A stretch of 64,000 nt of DNA from JABDIP01 sp965250245 (GTDB lineage Bacteria; Pseudomonadota; Alphaproteobacteria; DSM-16000; Inquilinaceae). The position numbers were made by a program, and so were the translations under genes. Positions within the stretch are counted from its first letter, which is position 1. Each line of letters opens with the position of its first letter. The notes under the pieces were generated by a model that was not told the origin of the DNA, did no database searches, and saw nothing but the letters and a program-made list of their open reading frames with translations. Location of the stretch: contig OZ252296.1 of the NCBI GenBank assembly GCA_965250245.1, positions 1,674,001 through 1,738,000 of the forward strand, written 5' to 3'. This document shows positions 1 through 7,720 of the stretch, piece after piece.

Positions 1-983
1 GCCAGGCCTCCATCGGCGCCGGCATCCCCGAGGCGGTCGGCTGCACCACGGTCAACAAGATGTGCGGGTCGGGCATGAAGGCGACGATGATGGCCCATGA
101 CTCGATCGCCGCCGGCTCGGGCGGCATCGTCATCGCCGGCGGGCTGGAGAGCATGACCAATGCGCCCTACCTGCTGGACCGCGCGCGGGGCGGCTACCGG
201 ATGGGCCACGGCAAGGTCTACGACCACATGTTCCTGGACGGGCTGGAGGACGCCTTCGACAAGGGCCGGTTGATGGGCACCTTTGCCGAGGACACCGCCC
301 GGCATTACCAGTTCACCCGCGAGGAACAGGACGCGTTTGCCATCGAGAGCCTGTCCCGGGCCCGCAAGGCCGGCGAGGACGGCACATTCTCCGGCGAGAT
401 CGCGCCCGTTACGGTGAAGACCCGCAAGGGCGAGACGGTCATCGAGAGCGATGAGCAGCCGCGCAACGCCAGGCCGGACAAGATTCCGAACCTCAGACCC
501 GCCTTCGACCCGGAAGGCACGGTGACGGCGGCCAATTCCAGCTCGATCTCCGACGGCGGTGCGGCGCTGCTGCTGATGCGGCGGTCCGAGGCGGATCGCC
601 GCGGGCTGAAGGTGCTGGCCGAGATCAAGGCCCATGCCGCCCATGCCCAGGCGCCGGCCTGGTTCACCACGGCGCCGATCGACGCCATGCGCAAGGTGCT
701 GGAGAAGGCCGGCTGGTCGACCGGCGACGTCGATCTCTACGAGGTCAACGAGGCCTTCGCGGTGGTGACCATGGCGGCGATGCGCGAGCTGGGGCTGGCC
801 CACGACACGGTCAATGTGCACGGCGGCGCTTGCGCTCTCGGCCATCCGGTCGGGGCCTCCGGTGCGAGGATCATCGTGACCCTGCTGGCGGCGCTTGAGA
901 AATATGATCTGAAACGGGGCGTTGCAAGCCTGTGCATCGGCGGCGGCGAGGCCACGGCGGTGGCGCTGGAACGCGCGGCGTGA
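1..983 (+). CDS. Acetyl-CoA acetyltransferase (thiolase), 5' truncated by window
   Basis: Thiolase catalysing reversible condensation or cleavage of acyl-CoA and acetyl-CoA. The reading frame is open at the left edge (first full codon at position 3), so about 80 N-terminal residues lie outside. The nucleophilic Cys is in VNKMCGSGMKA, just inside the window. The second active-site region NVHGGACALGHPVGASG (His) and the C-terminal CIGGGEATA (Cys) are intact. The stop overlaps the next gene's start (GTGA, 980-983), which indicates translational coupling. The nearby acyl-CoA dehydrogenase and SDR suggest short- or branched-chain acyl-CoA catabolism; the exact substrate cannot be read from sequence. 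Confidence 0.95.
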   Translation, partial: QASIGAGIPEAVGCTTVNKMCGSGMKATMMAHDSIAAGSGGIVIAGGLESMTNAPYLLDRARGGYRMGHGKVYDHMFLDGLEDAFDKGRLMGTFAEDTARHYQFTREEQDAFAIESLSRARKAGEDGTFSGEIAPVTVKTRKGETVIESDEQPRNARPDKIPNLRPAFDPEGTVTAANSSSISDGGAALLLMRRSEADRRGLKVLAEIKAHAAHAQAPAWFTTAPIDAMRKVLEKAGWSTGDVDLYEVNEAFAVVTMAAMRELGLAHDTVNVHGGACALGHPVGASGARIIVTLLAALEKYDLKRGVASLCIGGGEATAVALERAA

Positions 984-1363
984 GCCGCCGCCTCATCAGC
1001 GGCGGATCGGAGTTCGAGGCCAAGGCCGGCTATTCCCGGGCCGTCGTCGACGGCGACTGGGTGCATGTTTCCGGTACCACCGGTTTCGACTATGCCGCCG
1101 GGACGATCGCCGACGATGTCGCAGCGCAGGCGCGGCAGACCTTCGAGAACATCGCCTGGGCGCTGGGAGAGGCGGGGCTGGGTCTGGCCGATGTGGTGCG
1201 GGCCCGGTACTACCTGACCCGGCCAGAGGACTGGCCCGATTTCGCCGCTGTCCTGGCTGACGTGTTCGGCGAGATCCGGCCGGCGGCGACCTGCATCATC
1301 TGCGGGCTGGTCGACCCGCGCATGAAGATCGAGATCGAAGTCACCGCCCGTCGCTCGTCATAG
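980..1363 (+). CDS. RidA (YjgF/YER057c/UK114) family protein
   Basis: Small RidA-family protein of about 127 aa. Members of this family usually deaminate reactive enamine/imine intermediates, or act in degradative operons with related hydrolytic activity. Visible signatures are the N-terminal segment with GYSRAVVDGDWVHVSGTTG and the C-terminal RPAATCIICGLVDPRMKIEIE, where the conserved Arg and Cys of the trimer cleft fall. GTG at 980 is the chosen start because it overlaps the thiolase stop by 4 bases; an upstream ATG at 932 would run 52 bases into thiolase and adds a low-complexity Arg-rich stretch. Confidence 0.88.
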   Translation: MSRRLISGGSEFEAKAGYSRAVVDGDWVHVSGTTGFDYAAGTIADDVAAQARQTFENIAWALGEAGLGLADVVRARYYLTRPEDWPDFAAVLADVFGEIRPAATCIICGLVDPRMKIEIEVTARRSS

Positions 1364-1399
1364 CGACCCGATACCGGCTGGAAGGAGCGCGAAGAGGCC

Positions 1400-2080
1400 A
1401 TGCCGACTGCACTGATCACCGGGGCCGGGCGCGGTCTCGGCCTGGAATTCTCGCGGCAGTTCGCCGCCGATGGCTGGACCGTGCTGGGCGGCGTGCGGGA
1501 TCCGGAGGGCGCGGACGATCTGCGGCGCATCGACGGCGACGTCTCGGCGGTGCCCCTGGACGTGGCCGACCCGGCATCGGTGGCGATCCTCGGCGAGCGC
1601 CTGGTCGGCGTGCCGATCGACCTGCTGATCAACAATGCCGGCATCTACGGGCCCCGCGACGTGGCGCTGGGCGGCTTCGATTTCGACGCCTGGCGCGAGG
1701 TGTTCGAGGTCAACACGCTGGCGCCCATGCGCGTCGCCGAGGCCTTCATGGAGCACCTCCGGGCCGGGCAGGGGCGGCGCATCGTCACCGTCTCCAGCAA
1801 GATGGGCAGCATCGGCGAGGGCAGCGGCGGCAGCTACATCTACCGTTCGTCCAAGGCGGCGGTGAACGCGGCCATGAAGAACCTGGCCATGGATCTGACG
1901 CCCGAGGGCTTCACCATCGTTGTCGTGCATCCGGGCTGGGTGCGCACCGATATGGGCGGCTCGAGCGCGGCCATCGACGCGGTGGAGAGCGTGACCGGCC
2001 TGAAGCGGGTGATCGACGGGCTGACGCCGGCGGATACCGGCCGCTTCTTCAACTATGATGGATCGGTGATTCCCTGGTAG
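1400..2080 (+). CDS. SDR family NAD(P)-dependent oxidoreductase
   Basis: Classical short-chain dehydrogenase of 226 aa. It has an N-terminal Rossmann glycine motif TGAGRGLGLEF, an NNAG motif near residue 78, a catalytic Ser in the VSSK segment and the YxxxK pair in YRSSKAAVNAAMKN. The start is supported by a purine-rich GAAGAG just upstream. The gene lies 36 bases after RidA and 8 bases before DUF3291 in one directional run. The ending DTGRFFNYDGSVIPW is typical of the SniffR/CsgA-like subgroup. The substrate is unknown. Confidence 0.92.
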   Translation: MPTALITGAGRGLGLEFSRQFAADGWTVLGGVRDPEGADDLRRIDGDVSAVPLDVADPASVAILGERLVGVPIDLLINNAGIYGPRDVALGGFDFDAWREVFEVNTLAPMRVAEAFMEHLRAGQGRRIVTVSSKMGSIGEGSGGSYIYRSSKAAVNAAMKNLAMDLTPEGFTIVVVHPGWVRTDMGGSSAAIDAVESVTGLKRVIDGLTPADTGRFFNYDGSVIPW

Positions 2081-2088
2081 GAGGCGGC

Positions 2089-2553
2089 ATGCAGGACTGG
2101 CACCTGGCGCAGGCCAACATCGCCCGGGCGGTGGCGCCCATGGACGATCCGGCCATGGCCGATTTCATGGCCAATCTGGACCCGATCAACGCCTTGGCGG
2201 ACGGGACGCCGGGCTTTGTCTGGCGCCTGCAATCCGGCAGCGGCAACGCCACCGACATCGCGGTCACCGACGATCCGCTGGTGATCCTGAACATGTCGGT
2301 CTGGGAGTCGGTCGAGGCGCTGTTCGACTATGTCTATCGGACCGCGCACACGCCCGTCATGGCCCGGCGGCGCGAATGGTTCGAGAAACCGACGAAGCCG
2401 CATCTGGTGCTGTGGTGGGTCGAGGCCGGCCACCGGCCGAGTGTGGCGGAAGCGCTGGAGCGATTCGATATGCTGGCGGAACGGGGACCGACGCCGGATG
2501 CCTTCACCTTCAAGCAGCGCTTTGCGGCACCCGAGATCGTGCGGGCGGGCTAG
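2089..2553 (+). CDS. DUF3291 domain-containing protein
   Basis: A 154-aa protein matching the DUF3291 pattern: an early QANIARAVAPMDDPAMADF segment, the central VILNMSVWESVEALFDYVYRT and the late KPHLVLWWVEAGHRPSVAEA. The fold is ferredoxin-like and related to antibiotic-biosynthesis monooxygenase-type domains; no activity is established. It is tightly packed between the SDR and acyl-CoA dehydrogenase genes (gaps of 8 and 3 bases), so it is probably co-translated with them. Confidence 0.85.
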   Translation: MQDWHLAQANIARAVAPMDDPAMADFMANLDPINALADGTPGFVWRLQSGSGNATDIAVTDDPLVILNMSVWESVEALFDYVYRTAHTPVMARRREWFEKPTKPHLVLWWVEAGHRPSVAEALERFDMLAERGPTPDAFTFKQRFAAPEIVRAG

Positions 2554-2556
2554 GCC

Positions 2557-3693
2557 ATGCTGCTGAGCGAAGACCAGACGCTGATCCGCGATACCGCGCG
2601 GCAGTTCGCGCAGGACAAGCTGTGGCCGAATGCCGGCGAGTGGGACCGGACCGGCGATTTCCCAACGGTGGCCGTGGCCGAGATGGGCGCGCTCGGCTTC
2701 CTCGGCATGCTGGTACCGGACGAGTGGGATGGTGCCGGCGCGGATTTCGTGTCCTATGCCCTGGCGATCGAGGAGGTGGCGGCCGGCGACGGCTCCTGCT
2801 CCACGATCATGAGCGTGCACAATTCCGTGGGCTGCGCGCCGATCCTGGCCTTCGGCTCGACCGAGCAGAAGGAACGGTTCCTCAAGCCCATGGCGCGGGG
2901 CGATTTGCTCGGCGCCTTCTGCCTGACCGAGCCCCAGGCCGGCTCCGACGCCGCGGCGATCAAGACCCGGGCGGAGAAATCCGGCAATGGCTGGGTGCTG
3001 AACGGCACCAAGCAGTTCATCACCAACGGCAAGCATGGCCAGATTGCAATCGTCTTCGCGGTCACCGATCCGGAGGCCGGGCGCAAGGGCATCAGCGCCT
3101 TCATCGTGCCGACGGACACGCCGGGCTATTCCGTCGCGCGGCTGGAGAAGAAGCTCGGCCAGCGTGCCTCCGACACGGCGCAGATTGTGCTGGAGGAGTG
3201 CAAGCTGGGCGCGGACATGCTCCTTGGCGAGGAGGGTCAGGGCTACAAGATCGCCCTGTCGAACCTGGAAGGCGGCCGCATCGGCATCGCCGCCCAGGCC
3301 GTCGGCATGGCGCGCTCGGCCTACGAGGCGGCGCTGGACTACGCCCGCGAGCGCGAGACCTTCGGCACCCCGATCCTCGACCACCAGGCCGTCCGCTTCC
3401 GCCTCGCCGACATGGCGACCCGGATCGAGGCGGCCCGGCTGATGACCCTGAACGCCGCGCAACTGCGCGAGGCCGGTCGGCCCTGCCTGAAGGAGGCGGC
3501 CATGGCCAAGCTGTTCGCCAGCGAGATGGCGGAACAGGTCTGTTCCGACGCCATCCAGATCCATGGCGGTTATGGTTATCTGCAGGATTTCCCGGTCGAG
3601 CGCATCTACCGCGATGTGCGCGTCTGCCAGATCTACGAAGGCACCAGCGACATCCAGCGCCTGATCATCGGCCGCCAGATCGCGGAGGACTGA
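2557..3693 (+). CDS. Acyl-CoA dehydrogenase
   Basis: FAD-dependent acyl-CoA dehydrogenase of 378 aa, the usual size for short- or branched-chain members. Visible signatures are FCLTEPQAGSDAAAIKT, QFITNG, the RETFG motif, the IQIHGGYGYLQDFPVER signature and the catalytic Glu in QIYEGTSDIQR near residue 361. It passes electrons to ETF. Gaps to its neighbours are 3 bases on each side. It resembles butyryl/isobutyryl-type enzymes more than isovaleryl-CoA dehydrogenase, but sequence alone does not settle this. Confidence 0.95.
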   Translation: MLLSEDQTLIRDTARQFAQDKLWPNAGEWDRTGDFPTVAVAEMGALGFLGMLVPDEWDGAGADFVSYALAIEEVAAGDGSCSTIMSVHNSVGCAPILAFGSTEQKERFLKPMARGDLLGAFCLTEPQAGSDAAAIKTRAEKSGNGWVLNGTKQFITNGKHGQIAIVFAVTDPEAGRKGISAFIVPTDTPGYSVARLEKKLGQRASDTAQIVLEECKLGADMLLGEEGQGYKIALSNLEGGRIGIAAQAVGMARSAYEAALDYARERETFGTPILDHQAVRFRLADMATRIEAARLMTLNAAQLREAGRPCLKEAAMAKLFASEMAEQVCSDAIQIHGGYGYLQDFPVERIYRDVRVCQIYEGTSDIQRLIIGRQIAED

Positions 3694-3696
3694 CCC

Positions 3697-4299
3697 ATGC
3701 CCGAGCCCATCGCCTTCTATTTCGACTTCGCCTCACCCTACGGCTATCTCGCCTCCACCCAGATCGACGCGTTGGCCGAGAAGCACGGTCGGTCGGTCGA
3801 TTGGCACCCGATTATGCTGGGCGCGGCAATGAAGGTGACCGGCGGACGCCCGCTGCTGCAGATCCCGATGCGCGACGCGTATTCGCGGCACGACATGCCG
3901 CGCTTCGCCCGCTATCTCGGCGTGCCCTTCGCATTTCCGCCGGTAATGCCGATCCTGACCCTGGCGGCGGCGCGGGCCTACTACTGGTGCCGCGACAGCG
4001 ATCCTGGGCTGGCGCACCGGCTGGCCAGGGCTCTCTACTATGCGCATTTCGGCGAGGGCAGGGACATCGCCCAGCCGGAGCAGGTGGCGGAGATCGGCGC
4101 GACCCTGGACATCGATCCAAACGCGCTCCAGGCGGCGATCCAGACGCCCGAGATCAAGGAGCGATTGAAGGCCGAAACCACGGCCGCCCTGGATGCCGGC
4201 GTGTTCGGCTCGCCCTTCTTCCTGGTCGACGGCGAGCCCTTCTGGGGCGCCGACCGGCTGGACCAGCTCGACCGCTGGTTGGCCAGCGGCGGGTTCTGA
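3697..4299 (+). CDS. 2-hydroxychromene-2-carboxylate isomerase family protein (DsbA/kappa-GST fold)
   Basis: A 200-aa thioredoxin-fold protein of the NahD/HCCA isomerase family. The N-terminal FYFDFASPYGYLA contains the Ser that binds glutathione in this family, and the C-terminal GVFGSPFFLVDGEPFWGADRL is the cis-Pro region plus substrate lid. It is the last gene of the + strand run that begins with thiolase. No naphthalene-pathway genes are nearby, so the real substrate may be another glutathione-dependent isomerisation. Confidence 0.92.
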   Translation: MPEPIAFYFDFASPYGYLASTQIDALAEKHGRSVDWHPIMLGAAMKVTGGRPLLQIPMRDAYSRHDMPRFARYLGVPFAFPPVMPILTLAAARAYYWCRDSDPGLAHRLARALYYAHFGEGRDIAQPEQVAEIGATLDIDPNALQAAIQTPEIKERLKAETTAALDAGVFGSPFFLVDGEPFWGADRLDQLDRWLASGGF

Positions 4300-4300
4300 T

Positions 4301-4471
4301 CCCCCTCACCCAGCTCCGGCTAGGGCTCGGCGTGGCCTCGCTAAGCCTTCGCACCCTCTCCCCAGGGAGAGGGATTTCCGAAGCGATGGTTGGTTCCCCT
4401 CTCCTGGGGGAGAGGGTTGCGCAGGCTTGGCGAAGCCAAAGGCTGAGCGTAGCCGGAGCTGGGTGAGGGGG
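4301..4471. repeat. 171-bp imperfect inverted repeat between convergent genes
   Basis: The outer 22 bases (4301-4322) are perfectly complementary to 4450-4471, and the rest of the two arms can pair with small gaps. Each arm also holds its own short palindrome, of the CCCTCTCC...GGAGAGGG type, at 4354-4373 and 4396-4416. It fills the space between the convergent isomerase and reverse transcriptase genes. CCCTCACCC/CCCTCTCCC palindromes are known dispersed intergenic elements in proteobacteria. It may act as a two-way transcription stop. Confidence 0.85.
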
Positions 4472-4497
4472 CTCTCTGTCCGACCGATCGTCGTCGA

Positions 4498-5445
4498 CTA
4501 CTGGCCAGTTCTGATCCGGTCCATCAGCGCGGCGCCGTGCTTGCGGGTCAGCCGGTTGACGAAGTCCGGTTCCACGCTCTGCGCGAACGCGATCAGGCCG
4601 CCGAGCTTGCGGCTGTCCGCCCCGGCGAGGCGGCCGCGGCGGAACAGGTCGACCTGCTCGCGGATCAGCGCCTTGCGGGCGCGGCCGATAGACAGCTTGC
4701 CGTCCGGCGTCAGGGTCAGGCCGGTGACCTCCCGCCGCGTGCTCTTGGAACTGAAGACGGTCTTGTCGGCGTGGACGGTGAGTTTCGGCACCGACGTCCG
4801 GCGGATCAGCCTGCCGATCTCGGCGAAGACCGCGAGCAGGGCCGGCTCGCTCTTGCCGGAGAAGGTCAGGTCGTCCGCATAGCGGGTATAGCGGATGCGC
4901 CGCTTGCGGCAGAGCGCGGTGATCGCCGTATCCAGCTCATGCATCACGGCGTTTGAGACGGCCGGCGAGCTCGGCGCGCCGGAGGACAGCCGCAGGCCGG
5001 TCAGCCCGGCGAGCCCGTTCGGTTGCCAGAAGAGCAGCCGGTCCACCAACTTCATCTCGGCGCGGCTGAAGGCGAGGCGACGGCTCCGCGCGATGGCCCG
5101 GCGCAGGTCGCGCGGCCTCAGCGACGGGAAGAAATCCTGGAAATCCATCGTCAGCAGGAACGGGTTCGCCTGGTGGGCGGCGGCGTTCTTGACGATGCTG
5201 CTGCCGGGCCGATAGGCGGTGGCGGCACGATGGACAGGCAGCCGCGACAGGTGGCGTTCCACGAACCAGCGCTGCAGGGTCTTGATGTCCCGCGGCGGCT
5301 CGGCGATCAGCCGCTGCTTGCCCGGCTCCTTCTTGGGGATCGTATAGGTCCGGTAGCGCTCCGGCGCGGCCAGCACCAGCGCCTCGACGCGGTCGGCCGG
5401 GCGCTTCAGCGCCGTCGCCATCTGATCGATCAAGGATGCAGCCAT
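4498..5445 (-). CDS. Retron-type reverse transcriptase
   Basis: A 315-aa RT with every retron hallmark in order: IPKKEPGKQRLI (RT1, about 36-47), NAAAH at 87-91 (the retron-specific NAxxH of region X), MDFQDFF at 100-106 (first catalytic Asp), GAPSSPAVSN at 156-165, YADD at 189-192 (second and third Asp) and VTG at 240-242 (region Y). Retron RTs copy part of a nearby ncRNA into branched msDNA and usually serve in phage defence. No effector is fused, and none is evident next door. The gene is 89 bases downstream of the epimerase on the same strand. ATG at 5445 is chosen; a second ATG at 5421 is possible. Confidence 0.93.
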   Translation of the reverse strand: MAASLIDQMATALKRPADRVEALVLAAPERYRTYTIPKKEPGKQRLIAEPPRDIKTLQRWFVERHLSRLPVHRAATAYRPGSSIVKNAAAHQANPFLLTMDFQDFFPSLRPRDLRRAIARSRRLAFSRAEMKLVDRLLFWQPNGLAGLTGLRLSSGAPSSPAVSNAVMHELDTAITALCRKRRIRYTRYADDLTFSGKSEPALLAVFAEIGRLIRRTSVPKLTVHADKTVFSSKSTRREVTGLTLTPDGKLSIGRARKALIREQVDLFRRGRLAGADSRKLGGLIAFAQSVEPDFVNRLTRKHGAALMDRIRTGQ

Positions 5446-5533
5446 GGTGCCGGTCGCCTCGCCACTCCGGTTCTGCGGCGGACCGGATATGGCGACGGAA
5501 TTCGTCGCCGGCAAGGCAACCGGCAGCCATGGC
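5441..5533 (-). ncRNA. Structured leader RNA of the reverse transcriptase (candidate msr/msd)
   Basis: On the - strand RNA, bases 5533-5514 pair with 5459-5441 in a 19-bp stem with one bulged C and one G-U pair. The stem encloses two hairpins: a 7-bp stem with 5-nt loop (5491-5509) and a 6-bp stem with 10-nt loop (5466-5487). Long flanking complementarity around hairpins next to an RT resembles the a1/a2 repeats of retron ncRNAs. The enclosed part is only 54 nt, shorter than known msr plus msd, and the 3' arm contains the RT start codon. It could instead be a translational switch. Confidence 0.5.
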
Positions 5534-5534
5534 G

Positions 5535-7010
5535 TCAGTGTTCGGCCAATGCCGGTGTGTCGGCCTTGGTCGGCGTTTTCGTCAACGCGGCCAAAGCCTT
5601 CTCGATCGTCGGGTGGCGGAAGCGATAGCCGGCCTTGGTCGCCGCCGTCGGCACCACCCGCTGGCTGTCCAGCAGCAGTTGCGAAAGCTCGCCGAGCGGG
5701 GTCTGGAGCAGCGGCGCCGGCACGCGCAGCCATCGCGGCCGCCCGTGCATGGCCGCCAGCCGGTCGGTGAAGGCGCCCTGCGGCTGGCAATCCGGCGCCG
5801 TCGCGTTGACCGGCCCTTCCAGCGACGTCTCGGACAGCGCGAAGCGGATCAGGCCGACCGCGTCGTCCAGGTGGATCCACGGCATGTATTGCCGCCCGGT
5901 GCCCAGCACCGCGCCGCATCCGAGCGCAGCGGCGGCAGCGAGGGCCGGGAAGATGCCACCGCCCCGTCCGAGCACCAGCCCGAAACGCATCAGGACGACT
6001 CGCACGCCATCATCCTCGGCGTTGTCAGCCTCCGCCTCCCAGGCCGTGCACAGCGCCGCCGGAAAGCAGGTGCCCGGTGATGCGCACTCCGCCAGCGGTT
6101 CCGACCCGCGATCGCCGTAGAGACCCACGGCGGAGGCGCTGACCAGGACCCGCGGCTTGTGCTCCAGCCGGTCGATCAGGGCGTTCACCGCCCGGGTGAC
6201 GCGCAGCCGGCTGTCCAGGAGGTGCGCCTTGCGGCGGCGGGTCCACAGCCCGCCCGTGATCGAGGCGCCGGCCAGGTTGACGATCGCCGCGATGCGGGTT
6301 TCCGACGGCAGGATGTCGAGGTCGTCGATCGCCACCACGGAGCGGTCGAACTGGGCATTGGCCTGCAGCGTGTCGCGGGTCAGCAGGATGACGCGCCTGC
6401 CGTCCGCCAGCAGGGAGTCGACCAGGGCACTGCCGATGAACCCGGTGCCGCCGGTCACCAGCACCGCATCGCCGTCCGCCGGGTGCCCCGGGCGTGACGG
6501 TGCGTTCTGGGCGGCCGCCCCATAGAGGCCCCGGACCGCGATGGCGTTGCGCAGGCTCCAGGCCAGCACGCCGGCGGCATAGAGGGTCAGGAGCCAGGAG
6601 AGCAGGCCGTAGCCGGTCGCCGCCACGCCGGTGGGCAGAAGGGCCCAGCCGACCAGCACCGGTGCGAAGGCGGCCAGGAAGGCCCCGTAGGACACCGCGA
6701 GCACCGTGTGCAGCACCCGCTCGAACTGGGGCAGGCGGCGGGTCGCGTCCTCCTCCAGGAAATCGGCGATGGTGATCACGATCTCCACCAGCAGCAGGGC
6801 GGCCAGCAGCCAGGCCCAGACCCCGTGCCATTCGGCCCAGGCCAGGGCCAGGAACAAAAGCCCGTAGATCGCCTCCCGCGCCGCGTGCAGGGTCAGTTCC
6901 CACCGTGCCGAGACGCGGGCCGGCAGCTTCGCCTGCAATTCGTGATGGATCAGGTTGTCCAGGGCGCCGAGCAGCCCCTGTCCGACGAGAATGCTGAGCG
7001 CGGTGATCAT
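5535..7010 (-). CDS. TIGR01777-type NAD-dependent epimerase with N-terminal membrane domain
   Basis: A 491-aa fusion. Residues 1 to about 170 are hydrophobic with roughly four predicted membrane segments (e.g. AIYGLLFLALAWAEW, AWLLAALLLVEIVITIA). Residues from about 190 form a sugar-epimerase-like Rossmann domain with VTGGTGFIGSALV, AIVNLAGASITGG, VSASAVGLYGD and PWIHLDDAVGLI, matching the TIGR01777 family (YfcH/SulA-like). The catalytic activity of this family is poorly defined. ATG at 7010 overlaps the DUF4166 stop (ATGA), so the two are co-translated. Upstream in-frame codons lie in the DUF4166 shadow and are not used. Confidence 0.9.
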   Translation of the reverse strand: MITALSILVGQGLLGALDNLIHHELQAKLPARVSARWELTLHAAREAIYGLLFLALAWAEWHGVWAWLLAALLLVEIVITIADFLEEDATRRLPQFERVLHTVLAVSYGAFLAAFAPVLVGWALLPTGVAATGYGLLSWLLTLYAAGVLAWSLRNAIAVRGLYGAAAQNAPSRPGHPADGDAVLVTGGTGFIGSALVDSLLADGRRVILLTRDTLQANAQFDRSVVAIDDLDILPSETRIAAIVNLAGASITGGLWTRRRKAHLLDSRLRVTRAVNALIDRLEHKPRVLVSASAVGLYGDRGSEPLAECASPGTCFPAALCTAWEAEADNAEDDGVRVVLMRFGLVLGRGGGIFPALAAAAALGCGAVLGTGRQYMPWIHLDDAVGLIRFALSETSLEGPVNATAPDCQPQGAFTDRLAAMHGRPRWLRVPAPLLQTPLGELSQLLLDSQRVVPTAATKAGYRFRHPTIEKALAALTKTPTKADTPALAEH

Positions 7011-7666
7011 GCCGGGACCTCCGGGTCGTGGAATATGCCGGTCTGATGGAAGGTGCGGCCCCAGACCGGGTGGGCCATCTCCATGGTGAAGCGGAAGCGG
7101 TCCGGCGTGACCGCGGCGTGGGTGACGCGGCAGGTGCCGGGCGTGAAGAGGGACGGGATCGGGATCCGGAGGCCGGCGATCGCCAGGAAGTAGCTCTGGC
7201 TTTCGAACACCAGCGCCCCGTCCTGCTCGAACACGGCCAGCATCATGCCCAGCCCGCCATCGACGCATTCCAGCAGGCTGCCGGCCGGCCCCAGGCGCTT
7301 GGTGGAGCGGATGCGGGCCGGCGGCACGCCGGGCCGCAGGTGCAGGTTGCGCTCCCAGACCACGCCGCCCCGGCGATCGTCCCAGACCCCGACATCGGTC
7401 GGGACGCAATCGCCGCGGCGCCAGGGAAGGGGGCCGCCGACCAGCGTGGCCAGGACCGCGAAGGCAACGCCGATCGTCGAGCGGTGCACGTCCATGTAGC
7501 CGCGATACCGGATGGCCACATCCGCATGGCCGGGCGCGAACCGCCGCCGCACATCCGCGTGCAGCCGGCGCCAGGCCGGCATGCCGACCAGCATCGGGAA
7601 GTCGGGCGGCGGAACCGCCACCGGGGCGGCGCGATCCGAGGGCTGGAGTGCGGTGTCGAGAGGCAT
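7007..7666 (-). CDS. DUF4166 domain-containing protein
   Basis: A 219-aa protein. The DUF4166 region spans most of it: LVGMPAWRRLHADVRRRFA near the N terminus, AVLATLVGGPLPWRRGD, WERNLHLRPG, then LECVDGGLGMMLAVFEQDG and a C-terminal MEMAHPVWGRTFHQTGIF. Some family members are fused directly to epimerase domains; here the two are separate but overlap by 4 bases. The function is unknown. A membrane-lipid or envelope role is an inference from the membrane-anchored partner. Confidence 0.85.
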   Translation of the reverse strand: MPLDTALQPSDRAAPVAVPPPDFPMLVGMPAWRRLHADVRRRFAPGHADVAIRYRGYMDVHRSTIGVAFAVLATLVGGPLPWRRGDCVPTDVGVWDDRRGGVVWERNLHLRPGVPPARIRSTKRLGPAGSLLECVDGGLGMMLAVFEQDGALVFESQSYFLAIAGLRIPIPSLFTPGTCRVTHAAVTPDRFRFTMEMAHPVWGRTFHQTGIFHDPEVPA

Positions 7667-7685
7667 GGTTTCGTGTTTATCAGTC

Positions 7686-7705
7686 TTTTCTGTATGAAGA
7701 GAAAG
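7686..7705. promoter_or_regulatory. Candidate operator for the GbsR/MarR regulator, upstream of the DUF4166 gene
   Basis: TTTTCTG-N6-GAGAAAG lies 20-39 bases before the DUF4166 start codon. It matches the palindrome upstream of the regulator gene itself (half sites TTTCTG and AGAAA with the same 6-base spacer). The shared sequence and spacing at both promoter positions is the evidence; binding is inferred. Confidence 0.5.
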
Positions 7706-7720
7706 TTCCGGGCAAATTTT

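Noticed and set aside
2376..4466. Long + strand ORF (696 codons) overlapping acyl-CoA dehydrogenase and isomerase genes
   Set aside because: It is an out-of-frame shadow in GC-rich DNA: low-complexity Arg/Gly/Ala composition, while the overlapping frames carry clear family motifs.
4301..4471. The long inverted repeat as the retron msd
   Set aside because: It lies 3' of the RT, whereas retron ncRNAs precede it, and its sequence resembles dispersed intergenic repeats; kept only as a repeat.
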